64,000 nt of DNA, from assembly GCF_900105615.1 (NCBI RefSeq), contig NZ_LT630003.1:3732501-3796500 (forward strand), given 5' to 3'. A program made the position numbers and the translations under genes. Positions 51,922 to 60,779 of this stretch are shown in pieces; the stretch's first letter is position 1, and each line of letters starts with the position of its first letter. The notes under the pieces are model-generated. The model had not been told where the DNA came from, ran no database searches, and saw only the letters and a program-made list of their open reading frames with translations. The DNA comes from Lacrimispora sphenoides JCM 1415 (GTDB lineage Bacteria; Bacillota; Clostridia; Lachnospirales; Lachnospiraceae).

Positions 51922-53225
51922 TTCTTCCGCTCCATTCTCTCTTTTACCTCTGCACCGCCCATGTTTCCGGGGCGTAACGGTATGCCTGCATGACGTTCCT
52001 CAGTAATAAAAATATGGATCGCCTGTCCCATAAAGCAAAGCATGAGAATCAGCATTTCCAGCATATAAGAGAAGGCCGCTCCGTTGATTCCTCCCACTCC
52101 TACCAGCCAAAAAGAGAGAAAGAAGGAAAGGATGCAGACCGGTACATAGCCAAAAAAGATTCCCTTCTGCTTTTTCATGATAACAAGCACATAATAAAAC
52201 AGATTCATAACCGCAAAGAAACCGCCGCCCAGCACGATGAAAAGAAGCCCGGATTTATACGGTTTAAGCTCCACATTGGAAATGGCTCCCAGTACAGGAA
52301 CCCCAATCGCCCAGGCTCCTGCCAGTGCAATGACCGTAAGAAGGAATATGATTCCGGAAAGCTTCTTTAGGCAGGTCCCCAATTCTATAAAGTTCCGTTC
52401 CTCCCATTGATAAGACATCTTGGTCAAAAAGGGGCGGATCACAAAGTTAGCAGCCAGGTTAATGACCGAGGTCGGCATAAAAATTGCCACAAAAACAGCG
52501 TTGTCCGTGGAAGTCATCCGGGCATCCACCGCATATTTTGCCATGGCAAAAATAAGCCCGTCCAGAAAAACGGATAAAAACAGCAAAAAACTGTCCTGCA
52601 AAAGCTTCCACTGCCTGCCGGGTGTTCTGGTAAACACCATTCCGGGGACATTCTCCGCCATTCTTTTATCAAACAGCAGGATCCCTGCTCCCTGGGACAG
52701 GACCGCAACCACGCAGGAAAATACAAGCTCCCTTGTAACAGCAAGGGTCCCTAAAAAACAAAACACTGACAACAGGGTTCTAAATGCCATGGCCTGTCCT
52801 GTAAGATACAGCCGCCCGTTTCTCTGAAATTCCGATTCATACACATCGGCAAACCCGTCCAGCACCTTATAAAGCACCATCAAAAATACTACCAGTGCTT
52901 TTTGAGCCGTATAGCCTGCCGACGGAGACAGGGTATTAAAAATGATATAACAGATTCCAAAAATGACTGCCATGGAACAGGTGGTGAACCGGGCCAGACG
53001 ATATTCGGAAAACGTATAACTTTGGCTTGTATCCGTGCTCTGCAAAGGCCTCATGCCAAAATAGGCCACCAAAAACATCTGCTGCCCAAATGTGCTGAAT
53101 GCAAAGCCAAAGATCCCTCCCTGTTCCGTTCCTATGAGATGGTTGACCAGAGCCGTGAGTATCATGCTGGAACCGGCATAAACCAGGCTTCCGATCATAT
53201 TCCAGGCCACATTTTTTCGTTCCAT
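51918..53225 (-). CDS. Polysaccharide flippase-like membrane protein (MOP superfamily)
   Basis: The 435-residue protein has about 12 helices, beginning VAWNMIGSLVYAGSSMILTALVNHLIGTEQGG, the N-terminal pattern of Wzx-like flippases. No catalytic motifs are expected. It would move a lipid-linked intermediate across the membrane. It is the first gene of a group with GT2, DUF2304, DUF2142 and a rhamnosyltransferase-like gene. Promoter at 53302-53330. Confidence 0.85.
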   Translation of the reverse strand: MERKNVAWNMIGSLVYAGSSMILTALVNHLIGTEQGGIFGFAFSTFGQQMFLVAYFGMRPLQSTDTSQSYTFSEYRLARFTTCSMAVIFGICYIIFNTLSPSAGYTAQKALVVFLMVLYKVLDGFADVYESEFQRNGRLYLTGQAMAFRTLLSVFCFLGTLAVTRELVFSCVVAVLSQGAGILLFDKRMAENVPGMVFTRTPGRQWKLLQDSFLLFLSVFLDGLIFAMAKYAVDARMTSTDNAVFVAIFMPTSVINLAANFVIRPFLTKMSYQWEERNFIELGTCLKKLSGIIFLLTVIALAGAWAIGVPVLGAISNVELKPYKSGLLFIVLGGGFFAVMNLFYYVLVIMKKQKGIFFGYVPVCILSFFLSFWLVGVGGINGAAFSYMLEMLILMLCFMGQAIHIFITEERHAGIPLRPGNMGGAEVKERMERKK

Positions 53226-53301
53226 TTATTTTCCTCTTATTTGTCCACGGTTTTGGGGTATAATCATATACCCACCGGTTATTTCCTCGCAATGTCCCTT
53301 T

Positions 53302-53330
53302 ATTCTACAATATCCGGCTTTAAAAGTAAA
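53302..53330 (-). promoter_or_regulatory. Promoter of the flippase/GT2/DUF2304 group
   Basis: TTTACT (53330-53325) and TAGAAT (53307-53302) are 17 bp apart on the minus strand. A GGGTATA/TATACCC hairpin lies between promoter and start codon. Confidence 0.6.
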
Positions 53331-53345
53331 CTTAAAACCACCCCG

Positions 53346-54788
53346 CTACTCTTTTGTGATCCCGGAAATACGGCACAGGTACAAAAAAGCCTCCAGCCGG
53401 AACAGCCAGGAAAGCCCTGCATAAACAACGACTCCTACCAGAATCTGTACAACCAGGGTTAAGAGTGTTCCTTCTATTACATATTGTACTCCGTATGCGA
53501 AGAGGCACATCACCGCTGATAAAAGAAGAGAAGGAAGTACATCCTTCCACTGCTCAAAAAAGCTGTAGTTTAAAAGCTTTTTATTGGGATAGGCATTGAT
53601 AAAGGTACAGATGAAATCGGTTACTGCCCTTAAAGCAACCATGGTATAAATCCCAAAGGGAATGCTGATCAGAAGCGCAGTCATACTGACTGCCTTCTTT
53701 ATTATTTCCAGTTTGAGGAATATCTCGCTTTTTCCCATGGCATTGATAGCCTGCAAATTCGCCACATGAAGGGGCCAGGTTGCATAGGCGATGCATAACA
53801 GCCGAAGCATGGGGACACAGGGTAAATACCGGTCCGTCAAAAGCAGCTTAACCATAGGCTCAGCTACGGCAATCAATCCGGCCATCATGGGAAACACCAG
53901 GTAAGAGCTGGTGACAATGGACCTTCTCACCATACGCTTTAGCGTCTCCTTGTCCTCCTGGCAGGCCGAAAAAGCAGGAAGCATGACCGACTGGATCGCC
54001 GCTCCGAGATTATTTGCAATCAGAGCAGGAAACTGGTTTCCTCTTGAGTATTGCCCCATCATGGCGGAATTATATAATTTCCCGATGACTAGCCCGTAAA
54101 CATTATTAAATACTGTATCTATAAGACCGGAACAAAGTATCTTCCAGCCATAAGAGAACAATTCCTTCGCCTTCTTAACGGAAAACAGAAGCCTTGGCCT
54201 CCACTTCACCAGAAATACCAGCATGACCATTAAGAAAAAACTGTAGAAAAACTGCTGCATGACAAGGGCCCACAGACCCAGTCCCCTGTATGCCATAAAT
54301 ACGCCTATGATACCGGAGCAAAGGGCGGCAAAAAGGCTTGCCAGACAAAGCTTTCGAAACTCCATATTCCTGGCAACCACAGCAGACTGCACGGAGGTGA
54401 CGGCACCAAAAAACAGGGTCACAGAAAGGACCCGGAGCACGGTCGTAAAAACAGGCTGTCCGTAAAAAGAAGCTATGGCCGGAGCCGAGAAAAAGAGAAT
54501 TACATATAAAACAAAAGCAATGGCTCCGCTGATATAAAATGCAGAGGAATAATCGGCCTCATCCACCGTCCGTTTCTGGATCAGGGAGGTATTAAAACCG
54601 CTTTGGACAAACACATTTCCAATGGTGATAAATATCATGATGAGCATGACTTCCCCGGACTCTGCCGGTGTCAGCATCCTTGCAAGCAGAACCGAAACAA
54701 GGAACTGAATCCCCTGTGTACCTCCGTTTTCCATCACTTTCCAGAACAGACCGGAAAGGACCTTTTTTTTCATGTTTTCCTGGTACAT
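53346..54788 (-). CDS. Oligosaccharide flippase (Wzx/WzxC-like)
   Basis: A 480-residue protein with about 12-14 helices, starting KKVLSGLFWKVMENGGTQGIQFLVSVLLARMLTP (read as a pattern), the classic entry of WzxC/Polysacc_synt_3 flippases, and GFNTSLIQKRTVDEADYSSAF between helices 2 and 3. It would flip an undecaprenyl-linked oligosaccharide. It is monocistronic or nearly so, with its own promoter at 54830-54858. Two flippases in adjacent positions suggest two separate lipid-linked products. Confidence 0.92.
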   Translation of the reverse strand: MYQENMKKKVLSGLFWKVMENGGTQGIQFLVSVLLARMLTPAESGEVMLIMIFITIGNVFVQSGFNTSLIQKRTVDEADYSSAFYISGAIAFVLYVILFFSAPAIASFYGQPVFTTVLRVLSVTLFFGAVTSVQSAVVARNMEFRKLCLASLFAALCSGIIGVFMAYRGLGLWALVMQQFFYSFFLMVMLVFLVKWRPRLLFSVKKAKELFSYGWKILCSGLIDTVFNNVYGLVIGKLYNSAMMGQYSRGNQFPALIANNLGAAIQSVMLPAFSACQEDKETLKRMVRRSIVTSSYLVFPMMAGLIAVAEPMVKLLLTDRYLPCVPMLRLLCIAYATWPLHVANLQAINAMGKSEIFLKLEIIKKAVSMTALLISIPFGIYTMVALRAVTDFICTFINAYPNKKLLNYSFFEQWKDVLPSLLLSAVMCLFAYGVQYVIEGTLLTLVVQILVGVVVYAGLSWLFRLEAFLYLCRISGITKE

Positions 54789-54829
54789 ACTGGCTTTTCT
54801 CCTTGCTTACCAATTTACATTTACGCCTT

Positions 54830-54858
54830 ATTGTACTATATTCCCCAATAATTGTAAA
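54830..54858 (-). promoter_or_regulatory. Promoter of the Wzx-like flippase gene
   Basis: TTTACA (54858-54853) and TACAAT (54835-54830) are 17 bp apart. The 13-bp word ATATAGTACAATA is identical to the promoter at 62711-62739. Confidence 0.65.
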
Positions 54859-54872
54859 TCGTATATAGCATT

Positions 54873-54909
54873 TTGAACTTACTTGTGTTAGAGTATAAAG
54901 GAATATAAT
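54873..54909 (+). promoter_or_regulatory. Possible promoter of the L,D-transpeptidase gene
   Basis: Two overlapping candidates, TTGAAC/TATAAA (54873/54894) and TTGTGT/TATAAT (54883/54904), each have a short 15-bp spacer. AGGAGG precedes the ATG at 54942. Confidence 0.35.
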
Positions 54910-54941
54910 TTTCATTTTTAGAATTCAGGAGGTTTTAAATT

Positions 54942-56393
54942 ATGCGTAAACTGACACGAAGCCTGACGCTTCTCTGCCTGACGGCTGCTCTTGTTTCCGG
55001 ACAGGCCTCCCTTGCATGGGCAGATGAAGCATATGGACCGGGATTTAAGAATGGTGTCCCCATCAGTCAGAGCGACGGGCAGTCTGAAGATCAGAAGCAG
55101 ACGAACACCCAGACGCAGGAAGGCGTAACTACAGATGAAGCGGAAAACGCTTTGGCAAATGCCGGTATAGACATTGGAAAAGAAGGGGAAGGCGGCGGCG
55201 AAGACGGCGAGGTAGATGAAGCTACCAGAGCTGCTCAGGAAGCGTTAAAGGCCAATTTCCCACGTCTCCAGACTACCGTTATGGTCGGTGACAGCAACTG
55301 GTCACAGCCATTTGTTAATGATGCATGGATCACAAATAACGGACAGGGCTTTCACGGAATGTCCACCTTTCTTACCAACATTGTTGGAAATGTGCTTTAT
55401 CGGACCTATACCTCCAGCACCGGCTGGTCTCCATGGGTTTTAAACGGACAGCAGACTACCAACTATGCCAATGACATAAACATCGAAGCTGTACAGATGA
55501 GGTTTTCCGGTTATGTGAATAACCAGTTCGATCTCTACTATACCGCACAGTTGGAAGACGGGACCACCATGGACTGGGCGAAGAATGGGACCACTACAGG
55601 AACCATGGGAACCGGACATTACATAACCGGGCTGAGAATGGCCTTTTACACCAAGAATTCCCAGTTCCCTTATGCCACGGAGAAGCCTCTGATTTCCGCC
55701 GTCGCAGACGGAATGCGGCTGATCGATGGCGGCCTCCGTTACTTTAACGGAGATGGAACATCCTTCACCGGCTGGGCATGGGCAGGCAATGAACGTTACT
55801 ATTTCCAGGATTCCTATCCGGTGACCGGCTGGCAGTATCTTGACGGCTACAAATATTATTTCGACGAATCCGGAAAAATGCTCACTGACTTAGAGCCAAT
55901 TATCGGCGCTAAGGGACCATTCCTCATCAGCATCAACAAATCCATGAACTGCATGACCATCTTCGCCAAAGATGGGAACAACGGTTTTATTATTCCGTTA
56001 AAATCCTTTTTGACCTCCACCGGACCGGATACCCCTCTTGGGACATACCAGACTCCGGAAAAGTACCGCTGGAGGGATATGAATCACGGAATCTTTACCC
56101 AGTACGCAACCCGTATCTGGAAGGGCTTCTTAATTCATTCCATTCTGTACAGCAAACCTAACAATATGACGCTGGATCCGATGACTTATAATTATATGAG
56201 CATTGCTCAGTCAGCGGGATGCGTCCGGCTCCTCTCCGGAGATGCCAAGTGGGTATATGATCACTGTGCTATTGGAACTACCGTTACGATTTACGAATCA
56301 CCGGTTCCAGGCCCTTATGAGAGACCAGCCATTGAACAGATCATACCCGAAACCCAGACCTGGGATCCTACGGACCCTAATATTGCAAGATAA
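54942..56393 (+). CDS. Secreted L,D-transpeptidase with ChW-like and wall-binding repeats
   Basis: The 483-residue protein starts with a signal peptide (MRKLTRSLTLLCLTAALVSG, cleaved near SLAWA). An acidic linker is followed by two clostridial hydrophobic-W (ChW)-like repeats at about 115-250 (GWSPWVLNGQQ...IEAVQMRF and MDWAKNG...ITGLRMAFY). Two or three aromatic/glycine wall-binding repeats and a C-terminal YkuD domain complete it. The YkuD site is complete: H399 in FLIHSIL and C427 in QSAGCVRL. It should form 3-3 cross-links in peptidoglycan or attach proteins to it, outside the cell. It is divergent from the flippase gene and followed by a terminator. Confidence 0.92.
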   Translation: MRKLTRSLTLLCLTAALVSGQASLAWADEAYGPGFKNGVPISQSDGQSEDQKQTNTQTQEGVTTDEAENALANAGIDIGKEGEGGGEDGEVDEATRAAQEALKANFPRLQTTVMVGDSNWSQPFVNDAWITNNGQGFHGMSTFLTNIVGNVLYRTYTSSTGWSPWVLNGQQTTNYANDINIEAVQMRFSGYVNNQFDLYYTAQLEDGTTMDWAKNGTTTGTMGTGHYITGLRMAFYTKNSQFPYATEKPLISAVADGMRLIDGGLRYFNGDGTSFTGWAWAGNERYYFQDSYPVTGWQYLDGYKYYFDESGKMLTDLEPIIGAKGPFLISINKSMNCMTIFAKDGNNGFIIPLKSFLTSTGPDTPLGTYQTPEKYRWRDMNHGIFTQYATRIWKGFLIHSILYSKPNNMTLDPMTYNYMSIAQSAGCVRLLSGDAKWVYDHCAIGTTVTIYESPVPGPYERPAIEQIIPETQTWDPTDPNIAR

Positions 56394-56427
56394 CCTGGGC
56401 AGATAATTTTATCATAATAAAATGCAT

Positions 56428-56467
56428 GGGCAGGAAACGGATTATACCGGATCCTGCCCATATTTTT
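56428..56467. terminator. Terminator after the L,D-transpeptidase gene
   Basis: GGGCAGGA (56428-56435) pairs with TCCTGCCC (56452-56459), followed by ATATTTTT. It lies between convergent genes and may also stop the GT2 gene ending at 56474. Confidence 0.8.
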
Positions 56468-56473
56468 GCCGCT

Positions 56474-57460
56474 TTACCGTTTCTTTCCCAGGAATATCTT
56501 CCTTAACAGCCTATAAGCTCCAGGAGTCCTGTACTCAGCCTGAATAAAAAACCTGGTTCTTGGTGTCAATTCTTTATAATATCTGGCGTATTCCGGGTTC
56601 ACGATCTCCTCAAACTGCCTGGTATTGACCATGGTATGATAATAAGTCCGTTTTGCCGCACTATCTGCAGCTTCCTTTAAACGCCCCTCTGTGGCAACGT
56701 TAAATTCCTCATACACCGTTTTCATCCGCTCCCAGTAAATCTTCTGCTTTTGGGCGTAATTCCCGCTTTTTCCTTCCACGGTCCAGGAGCCTGCTACTCC
56801 CACCCGGTAGGCACTCATAGGTTGATCCATGTAATAGCCGTACCCTTTTTCAGCCGCCATCATCTGCAGGGGAGTATCTCCCACCGGGCAATCCACGTAA
56901 TAATCCGGAAGATCTTTCACAAGGCGGGAGGGAAACGCCATGGAGGACATGGCATAACCGGAAGGCTTATCTACGATCTCCTCCGGGGTGATGACCCGGC
57001 TCTCCCTGTAAGGACGCATCTGTTTTTCTGTCAGAGCCTTTCCCACCAGTTCGATTTTTGCACTGTGTATACAAAGGGTGCAGTCCGGATGGGCCTCCAT
57101 GTAATCCACCTGCTTTTGCATCTTATCCGGTGTCGTCCAGTAATCATCTCCATCGCACATGAAAATGTATTTTCCTCTGGCCCGGGGGAAATTAAACGCT
57201 CCGCTGATATTGTCGATTCCCTGAGAATACTGGTTCTCTGTCTGTATAAGGGGTTTCACCTTATCCGGGTATTTTTCAGCATATTCTCTTATGATATCTC
57301 CCGTCCCATCGGTGGAAGCATCATCATGGACCAGAATCTCAAATTCAAAATCCGTCTTCTGCATGAGAAAGCTGTCCAAGGCCTGCCTGATATAAGCTCC
57401 ATGGTTATAGGTCACACAATTAATGCTGGCCATTATGTTTGATTCTGAACTGCCGCTCAT
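56474..57460 (-). CDS. GT2 glycosyltransferase
   Basis: The 328-residue protein has the GT2 core: ASINCVTYNHGAYIRQALDSF, ILVHDDASTDGTGDI and the metal site FMCDGDDYW. No membrane helices. The C-terminal 100 residues contain aromatic and basic patches and may bind the acceptor. It starts downstream of the duplicated terminator region that follows the ATP-grasp gene, so it may be poorly cotranscribed with it. Substrates unknown. Confidence 0.9.
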   Translation of the reverse strand: MSGSSESNIMASINCVTYNHGAYIRQALDSFLMQKTDFEFEILVHDDASTDGTGDIIREYAEKYPDKVKPLIQTENQYSQGIDNISGAFNFPRARGKYIFMCDGDDYWTTPDKMQKQVDYMEAHPDCTLCIHSAKIELVGKALTEKQMRPYRESRVITPEEIVDKPSGYAMSSMAFPSRLVKDLPDYYVDCPVGDTPLQMMAAEKGYGYYMDQPMSAYRVGVAGSWTVEGKSGNYAQKQKIYWERMKTVYEEFNVATEGRLKEAADSAAKRTYYHTMVNTRQFEEIVNPEYARYYKELTPRTRFFIQAEYRTPGAYRLLRKIFLGKKR

Positions 57461-57507
57461 TCCTCTCCGCCCTTTCCTGCATCTGCTTTTGTAATATACT
57501 TATCTTC

Positions 57508-57688
57508 ACTTGCAACGCAAGGTTAGATAAAAGGGCTGCTTTTTAGCCCGTCCATCCGATTATGGGAATTGCTATTTAATTCCCATAATATTATAGTTAT
57601 CTGAACTTGCAACGCAAGGTTAGATAAAAGGGCTGCTTTCTAGCCCGTCCATCCGATTATGGGAATTGCTATTTAATTCCCATAATAT
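57508..57688 (-). repeat. Tandem duplication of a gene end plus terminator
   Basis: Two 84-bp copies, 57508-57591 and 57605-57688, differ at one base and are offset by 97 bp. Each holds, on the minus strand, an 11-bp inverted repeat (TTATGGGAATT/AATTCCCATAA), a GGGCT/AGCCC stem followed by TTTTAT (terminator), and a CTTGC/GCAAG hairpin. The copy nearest the gene also encodes the last residues (MGIK) and the TAG of the ATP-grasp protein. Confidence 0.92.
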
Positions 57689-58634
57689 ATTCCTCATATT
57701 TTCTCGCAATATACATACCCGTAATTCCTTTTAAGGGTTCTATGGCCTCTCCGATAAAGCATCTTAAATGGTTGGTAACACAATCGTATCCTGCCAGGCA
57801 GGAAAACTCTACGCCGCCGGAAAAACGAGGATTACACTCCAGCATATGATACGATCCATCCTCTGTCTGAATGAATTCAAAGTTCACACATCCGTTGATA
57901 CCAAGGGCATTGGCTATATCCCTGCACGTTGCTTCCAGAACCGGATCCAGAAACACCAGCACCGAGGTTCCTGCTCCGTTCGGGGTCCGCAAAAGCTCCT
58001 TCCGGCATACGGCAACGCTCTCTCCTGTTTCCGCCTGCCTTACCACGTCAACGGTAATGATGCTTCCCTGATAATAGGGCTGGACGATCAGCCCCTCAGA
58101 GTCCCCGCATTCCAGAAAGCCTTTCATCTCGTCAAGGGATTGTATATAGCGAAGCCCCTGACTGCTTCTTCCGTTAAAAGGTTTGATAACCGCAGGATAG
58201 GAAAGGCGCTCTGCGTCAGCCTCCATAAGCTCCAGCGTGGGAATGGGGCTGCCTATGCCCTTTTCCTTAAGAAAACGGTACAGCTCCCTTTTATCCCTGC
58301 ACAGAAGAAGGGTTTCCTCCGATGACAGACATAATGTCACCGAAGCAAGGGCCAGTTCGTCCCTGTAGCGGTTCCACACATCTACCTCCACATCCGTGAG
58401 AACGATCAGCACTTTTGCCTGTTCCTCCCTGCATATCTTCAGTATGGAGTTCACATACCGTTTCTCGTCCGTAGCAAGGGGGACCTGGTAAAAAGATGCC
58501 ACATTCCCGGAATCCGCAATCCATTCTGCCGGATAAATATCACAGCCAACTACCCGGAAACCGCCTTTTTTTAAGTTTTTTATAACGATATCTGCTGAAA
58601 ACGACCCAATTGCAGTCACCAATGCTGTATTCAT
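57669..58634 (-). CDS. ATP-grasp protein, carbamoyl-phosphate-synthase-large-subunit-like
   Basis: The start at 58634 (MNTALVTAIGSFSADIV) has GGAAGG upstream and gives 321 residues; an in-frame ATG at 58664 has none. An N-terminal nucleotide-binding fold is followed by an ATP-grasp domain: YPAVIKPFNGRSSQGLRYI, then FEFIQTEDGSYHMLECNPRFSGGVE, with the Glu/Asn metal ligands. Such enzymes join a carboxylate to an amine through an acyl phosphate. It lies next to a sugar aminotransferase, so it may acylate an aminosugar with an amino acid or other carboxylate. That coupling is inference. Confidence 0.85.
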   Translation of the reverse strand: MNTALVTAIGSFSADIVIKNLKKGGFRVVGCDIYPAEWIADSGNVASFYQVPLATDEKRYVNSILKICREEQAKVLIVLTDVEVDVWNRYRDELALASVTLCLSSEETLLLCRDKRELYRFLKEKGIGSPIPTLELMEADAERLSYPAVIKPFNGRSSQGLRYIQSLDEMKGFLECGDSEGLIVQPYYQGSIITVDVVRQAETGESVAVCRKELLRTPNGAGTSVLVFLDPVLEATCRDIANALGINGCVNFEFIQTEDGSYHMLECNPRFSGGVEFSCLAGYDCVTNHLRCFIGEAIEPLKGITGMYIARKYEEYIMGIK

Positions 58635-58703
58635 AATTTCCTTCCTCTCTGTTACCCAGGGCATATGGGTATCCCTGTAAGGGGCTTCCTCTTTCCTTTC
58701 CTC

Positions 58704-59810
58704 CTATCTGGCACCTAAAATAATGGCGCAGATGCGGTCGACCTGATCCAGGGAAAGTTCTGCATATAAGGGCAGGGTCAGTACGCTGTCTGCCGCTTTT
58801 TTTGCCACAGGAAGATGTACATTTGAAAACCGTTCCCGATAGCATTCAAAGTCAGTGATCAGAGGATAAAAATACTTTCTCGCAAAGACATGGTGCGTGG
58901 CCAGCAGGTCATATACCTCATTTCGTGTTAAAGAAAAGCCGTCAAAGGCAACAGGAAAATAAGCATAATTCTGGCGGATCCCTTCTTTGGGATTCATCAG
59001 GCGGATTCCCGGTACTCCCGCCAAATGTTCCCGGTACCGTTCTGCCACAAGCCTGCGCTTTTCAATGTTATCATTCACATGGCGGAGGTTGCAGATACCC
59101 ATAGCCGCCTGAAACTCATTCATTTTTGCATTACCGCCGATATATTCTACGGTTTCCTTGCCGGTGATGCCGAAATTCTTTAAATAATTGAACAAGATCT
59201 CCAGGGATGGATCCTGAAAGGTCACAGCACCACCTTCAATGGTATTAAACACCTTTGTGGCATGGAAGCTGAACATGGAAGCGTCTCCGTAGGTCCCGAT
59301 CCCTCTCCCATTTACATCTACACCAAAGGCATGGGCGGCATCATAAATTACCTTTAAATTATGTTTTTTCGCGATTTTTTCAATTTTATCTACATCACAG
59401 ATATTTCCATAAACATGAACCGGTAAAATGGCGGTCGTCTTTTCCGTAATCATTGCTTCAATCTTATCCGGATCAATGGTATAATCCTCCTCCCGGATAT
59501 CGCAGAACACGGGAGTCAAGTTATTTCTTACAATGGCATGGGTGGTGGAAGCGAAAGAAAATGGGGTGGTGATCACCTCACCGGATAGATTCATGGCCTG
59601 GAGCGCCATTTCAAGAGCCATATGTCCATTGACAAACAAAAGAAGCTTCTGTATCTTTAAATACTCCTTTAACTGCTCCATCAGTTTTTCATGAAATTCT
59701 CCCATATTCGTCATCCAGGCAGTTTCCCAGATCGGCTTGATCTCTTCTATAAATTCTTCATAGGAAGGCATGGAAGCCCTCGTCACTAATATGTCCTCTT
59801 TGTTGTCCAT
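58704..59810 (-). CDS. DegT/DnrJ/EryC1-type sugar aminotransferase
   Basis: The 368-residue PLP enzyme has TTPFSFASTTHAIVRN, the PLP-contact aspartate D157 in VIYDAAHAFGV, and lysine K186 in SFHATKVFNTIEGG, the hallmark of NDP-4-keto- or 3-keto-sugar aminotransferases. It would make an aminosugar nucleotide for a surface glycan. It heads the pair with the ATP-grasp gene and is 21 bp downstream of a GT2 gene. The keto-sugar it uses is unknown. Confidence 0.92.
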   Translation of the reverse strand: MDNKEDILVTRASMPSYEEFIEEIKPIWETAWMTNMGEFHEKLMEQLKEYLKIQKLLLFVNGHMALEMALQAMNLSGEVITTPFSFASTTHAIVRNNLTPVFCDIREEDYTIDPDKIEAMITEKTTAILPVHVYGNICDVDKIEKIAKKHNLKVIYDAAHAFGVDVNGRGIGTYGDASMFSFHATKVFNTIEGGAVTFQDPSLEILFNYLKNFGITGKETVEYIGGNAKMNEFQAAMGICNLRHVNDNIEKRRLVAERYREHLAGVPGIRLMNPKEGIRQNYAYFPVAFDGFSLTRNEVYDLLATHHVFARKYFYPLITDFECYRERFSNVHLPVAKKAADSVLTLPLYAELSLDQVDRICAIILGAR

Positions 59811-59831
59811 GCGTTATCCTCCATTTTCCGG

Positions 59832-60752
59832 TCAGATGGAAAGCATCTGGCCCAGCGTCCGTATAAGGGTGCTTTTCATTAATTTGAATTTCCAAATCGT
59901 ATATATCTTTACCGCCCTGTTTTTTTCGGGCAGTCCGATAAAATGCTCCAGAACCGCTCTTTGCTCACTGGACATCTCATTTCCATAGAGTTTTAAAAAC
60001 ATCTGTGCCTGCACAAACATTTTCCTGTAATTTTCCCGGACCGCATTCTGATTCCGGATCCGCGCCGCATACTGCTCCTTACCGCTTTTGGATCCCATCT
60101 GATTTTCTCCATGCTGCCGGTATAAGACCAGGGGTCGGTCAATGTAGGATATCCTTCCAAAACAACTTGCCAAAAGCCCCAGCCACCAGTCATGCATAAC
60201 GCATTCCCTGGGAACATCGGTCAGGAACTCCAAAAATGCCTTGTTGATCATGACTGTATTCCCTGTGATATTATTCTCAACCAGATAATGGCTGAACCGG
60301 TTATCATGAACTGCGATTTTCTGGTATTCCGCCATGGATTCGTGAAGAATGCTGCCCTCCTTATCGGTTACCGATAAGTCACCATGGACCAGAAGGGGAA
60401 CCGCTTTCCCCCATTCCGTTTCCAGCTTCTTCATTTCCCTTAAGGTGACCTCTGCCTTATCCGGCAGCCATACATCATCCTGGTCACACAGCATGATATA
60501 CTCATCAGTTACCACCTTAAGCAGGCGGAAGAAATTATTCTGGGCACTGCCGGATCTTTCGCTGTTCCTAAGGCTCCTCACACGTCCCGGATATCGTTCT
60601 TCATATTCCCGGATAATGGCAGGGGTGCCGTCTGTAGAAAGATCGTCGGAAATCACGATGGACAGATCGGAAAACGTCTGGTTTAATATAGATTCCAGCT
60701 GCTCCCGTATATATTTTTCTCCGTTATAGGATGCAAGCAGCACCGAAACCAT
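59832..60752 (-). CDS. GT2 glycosyltransferase
   Basis: The 306-residue protein has VSVLLASYNGEKYIREQLES, VISDDLSTDGTPAII and the LCDQDDVW metal site, a pattern common in RgpB/WsaE-like rhamnosyl- or glucosyltransferases. It is cytoplasmic, with no membrane helices. It lies in a run with another GT2, a GT8 and the aminotransferase, all reading the same way, with 21-27 bp spacers. Donor unknown. Confidence 0.9.
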   Translation of the reverse strand: MVSVLLASYNGEKYIREQLESILNQTFSDLSIVISDDLSTDGTPAIIREYEERYPGRVRSLRNSERSGSAQNNFFRLLKVVTDEYIMLCDQDDVWLPDKAEVTLREMKKLETEWGKAVPLLVHGDLSVTDKEGSILHESMAEYQKIAVHDNRFSHYLVENNITGNTVMINKAFLEFLTDVPRECVMHDWWLGLLASCFGRISYIDRPLVLYRQHGENQMGSKSGKEQYAARIRNQNAVRENYRKMFVQAQMFLKLYGNEMSSEQRAVLEHFIGLPEKNRAVKIYTIWKFKLMKSTLIRTLGQMLSI

Positions 60753-60779
60753 ATATTTTCCCCCTTTCCACGTTTCTAT

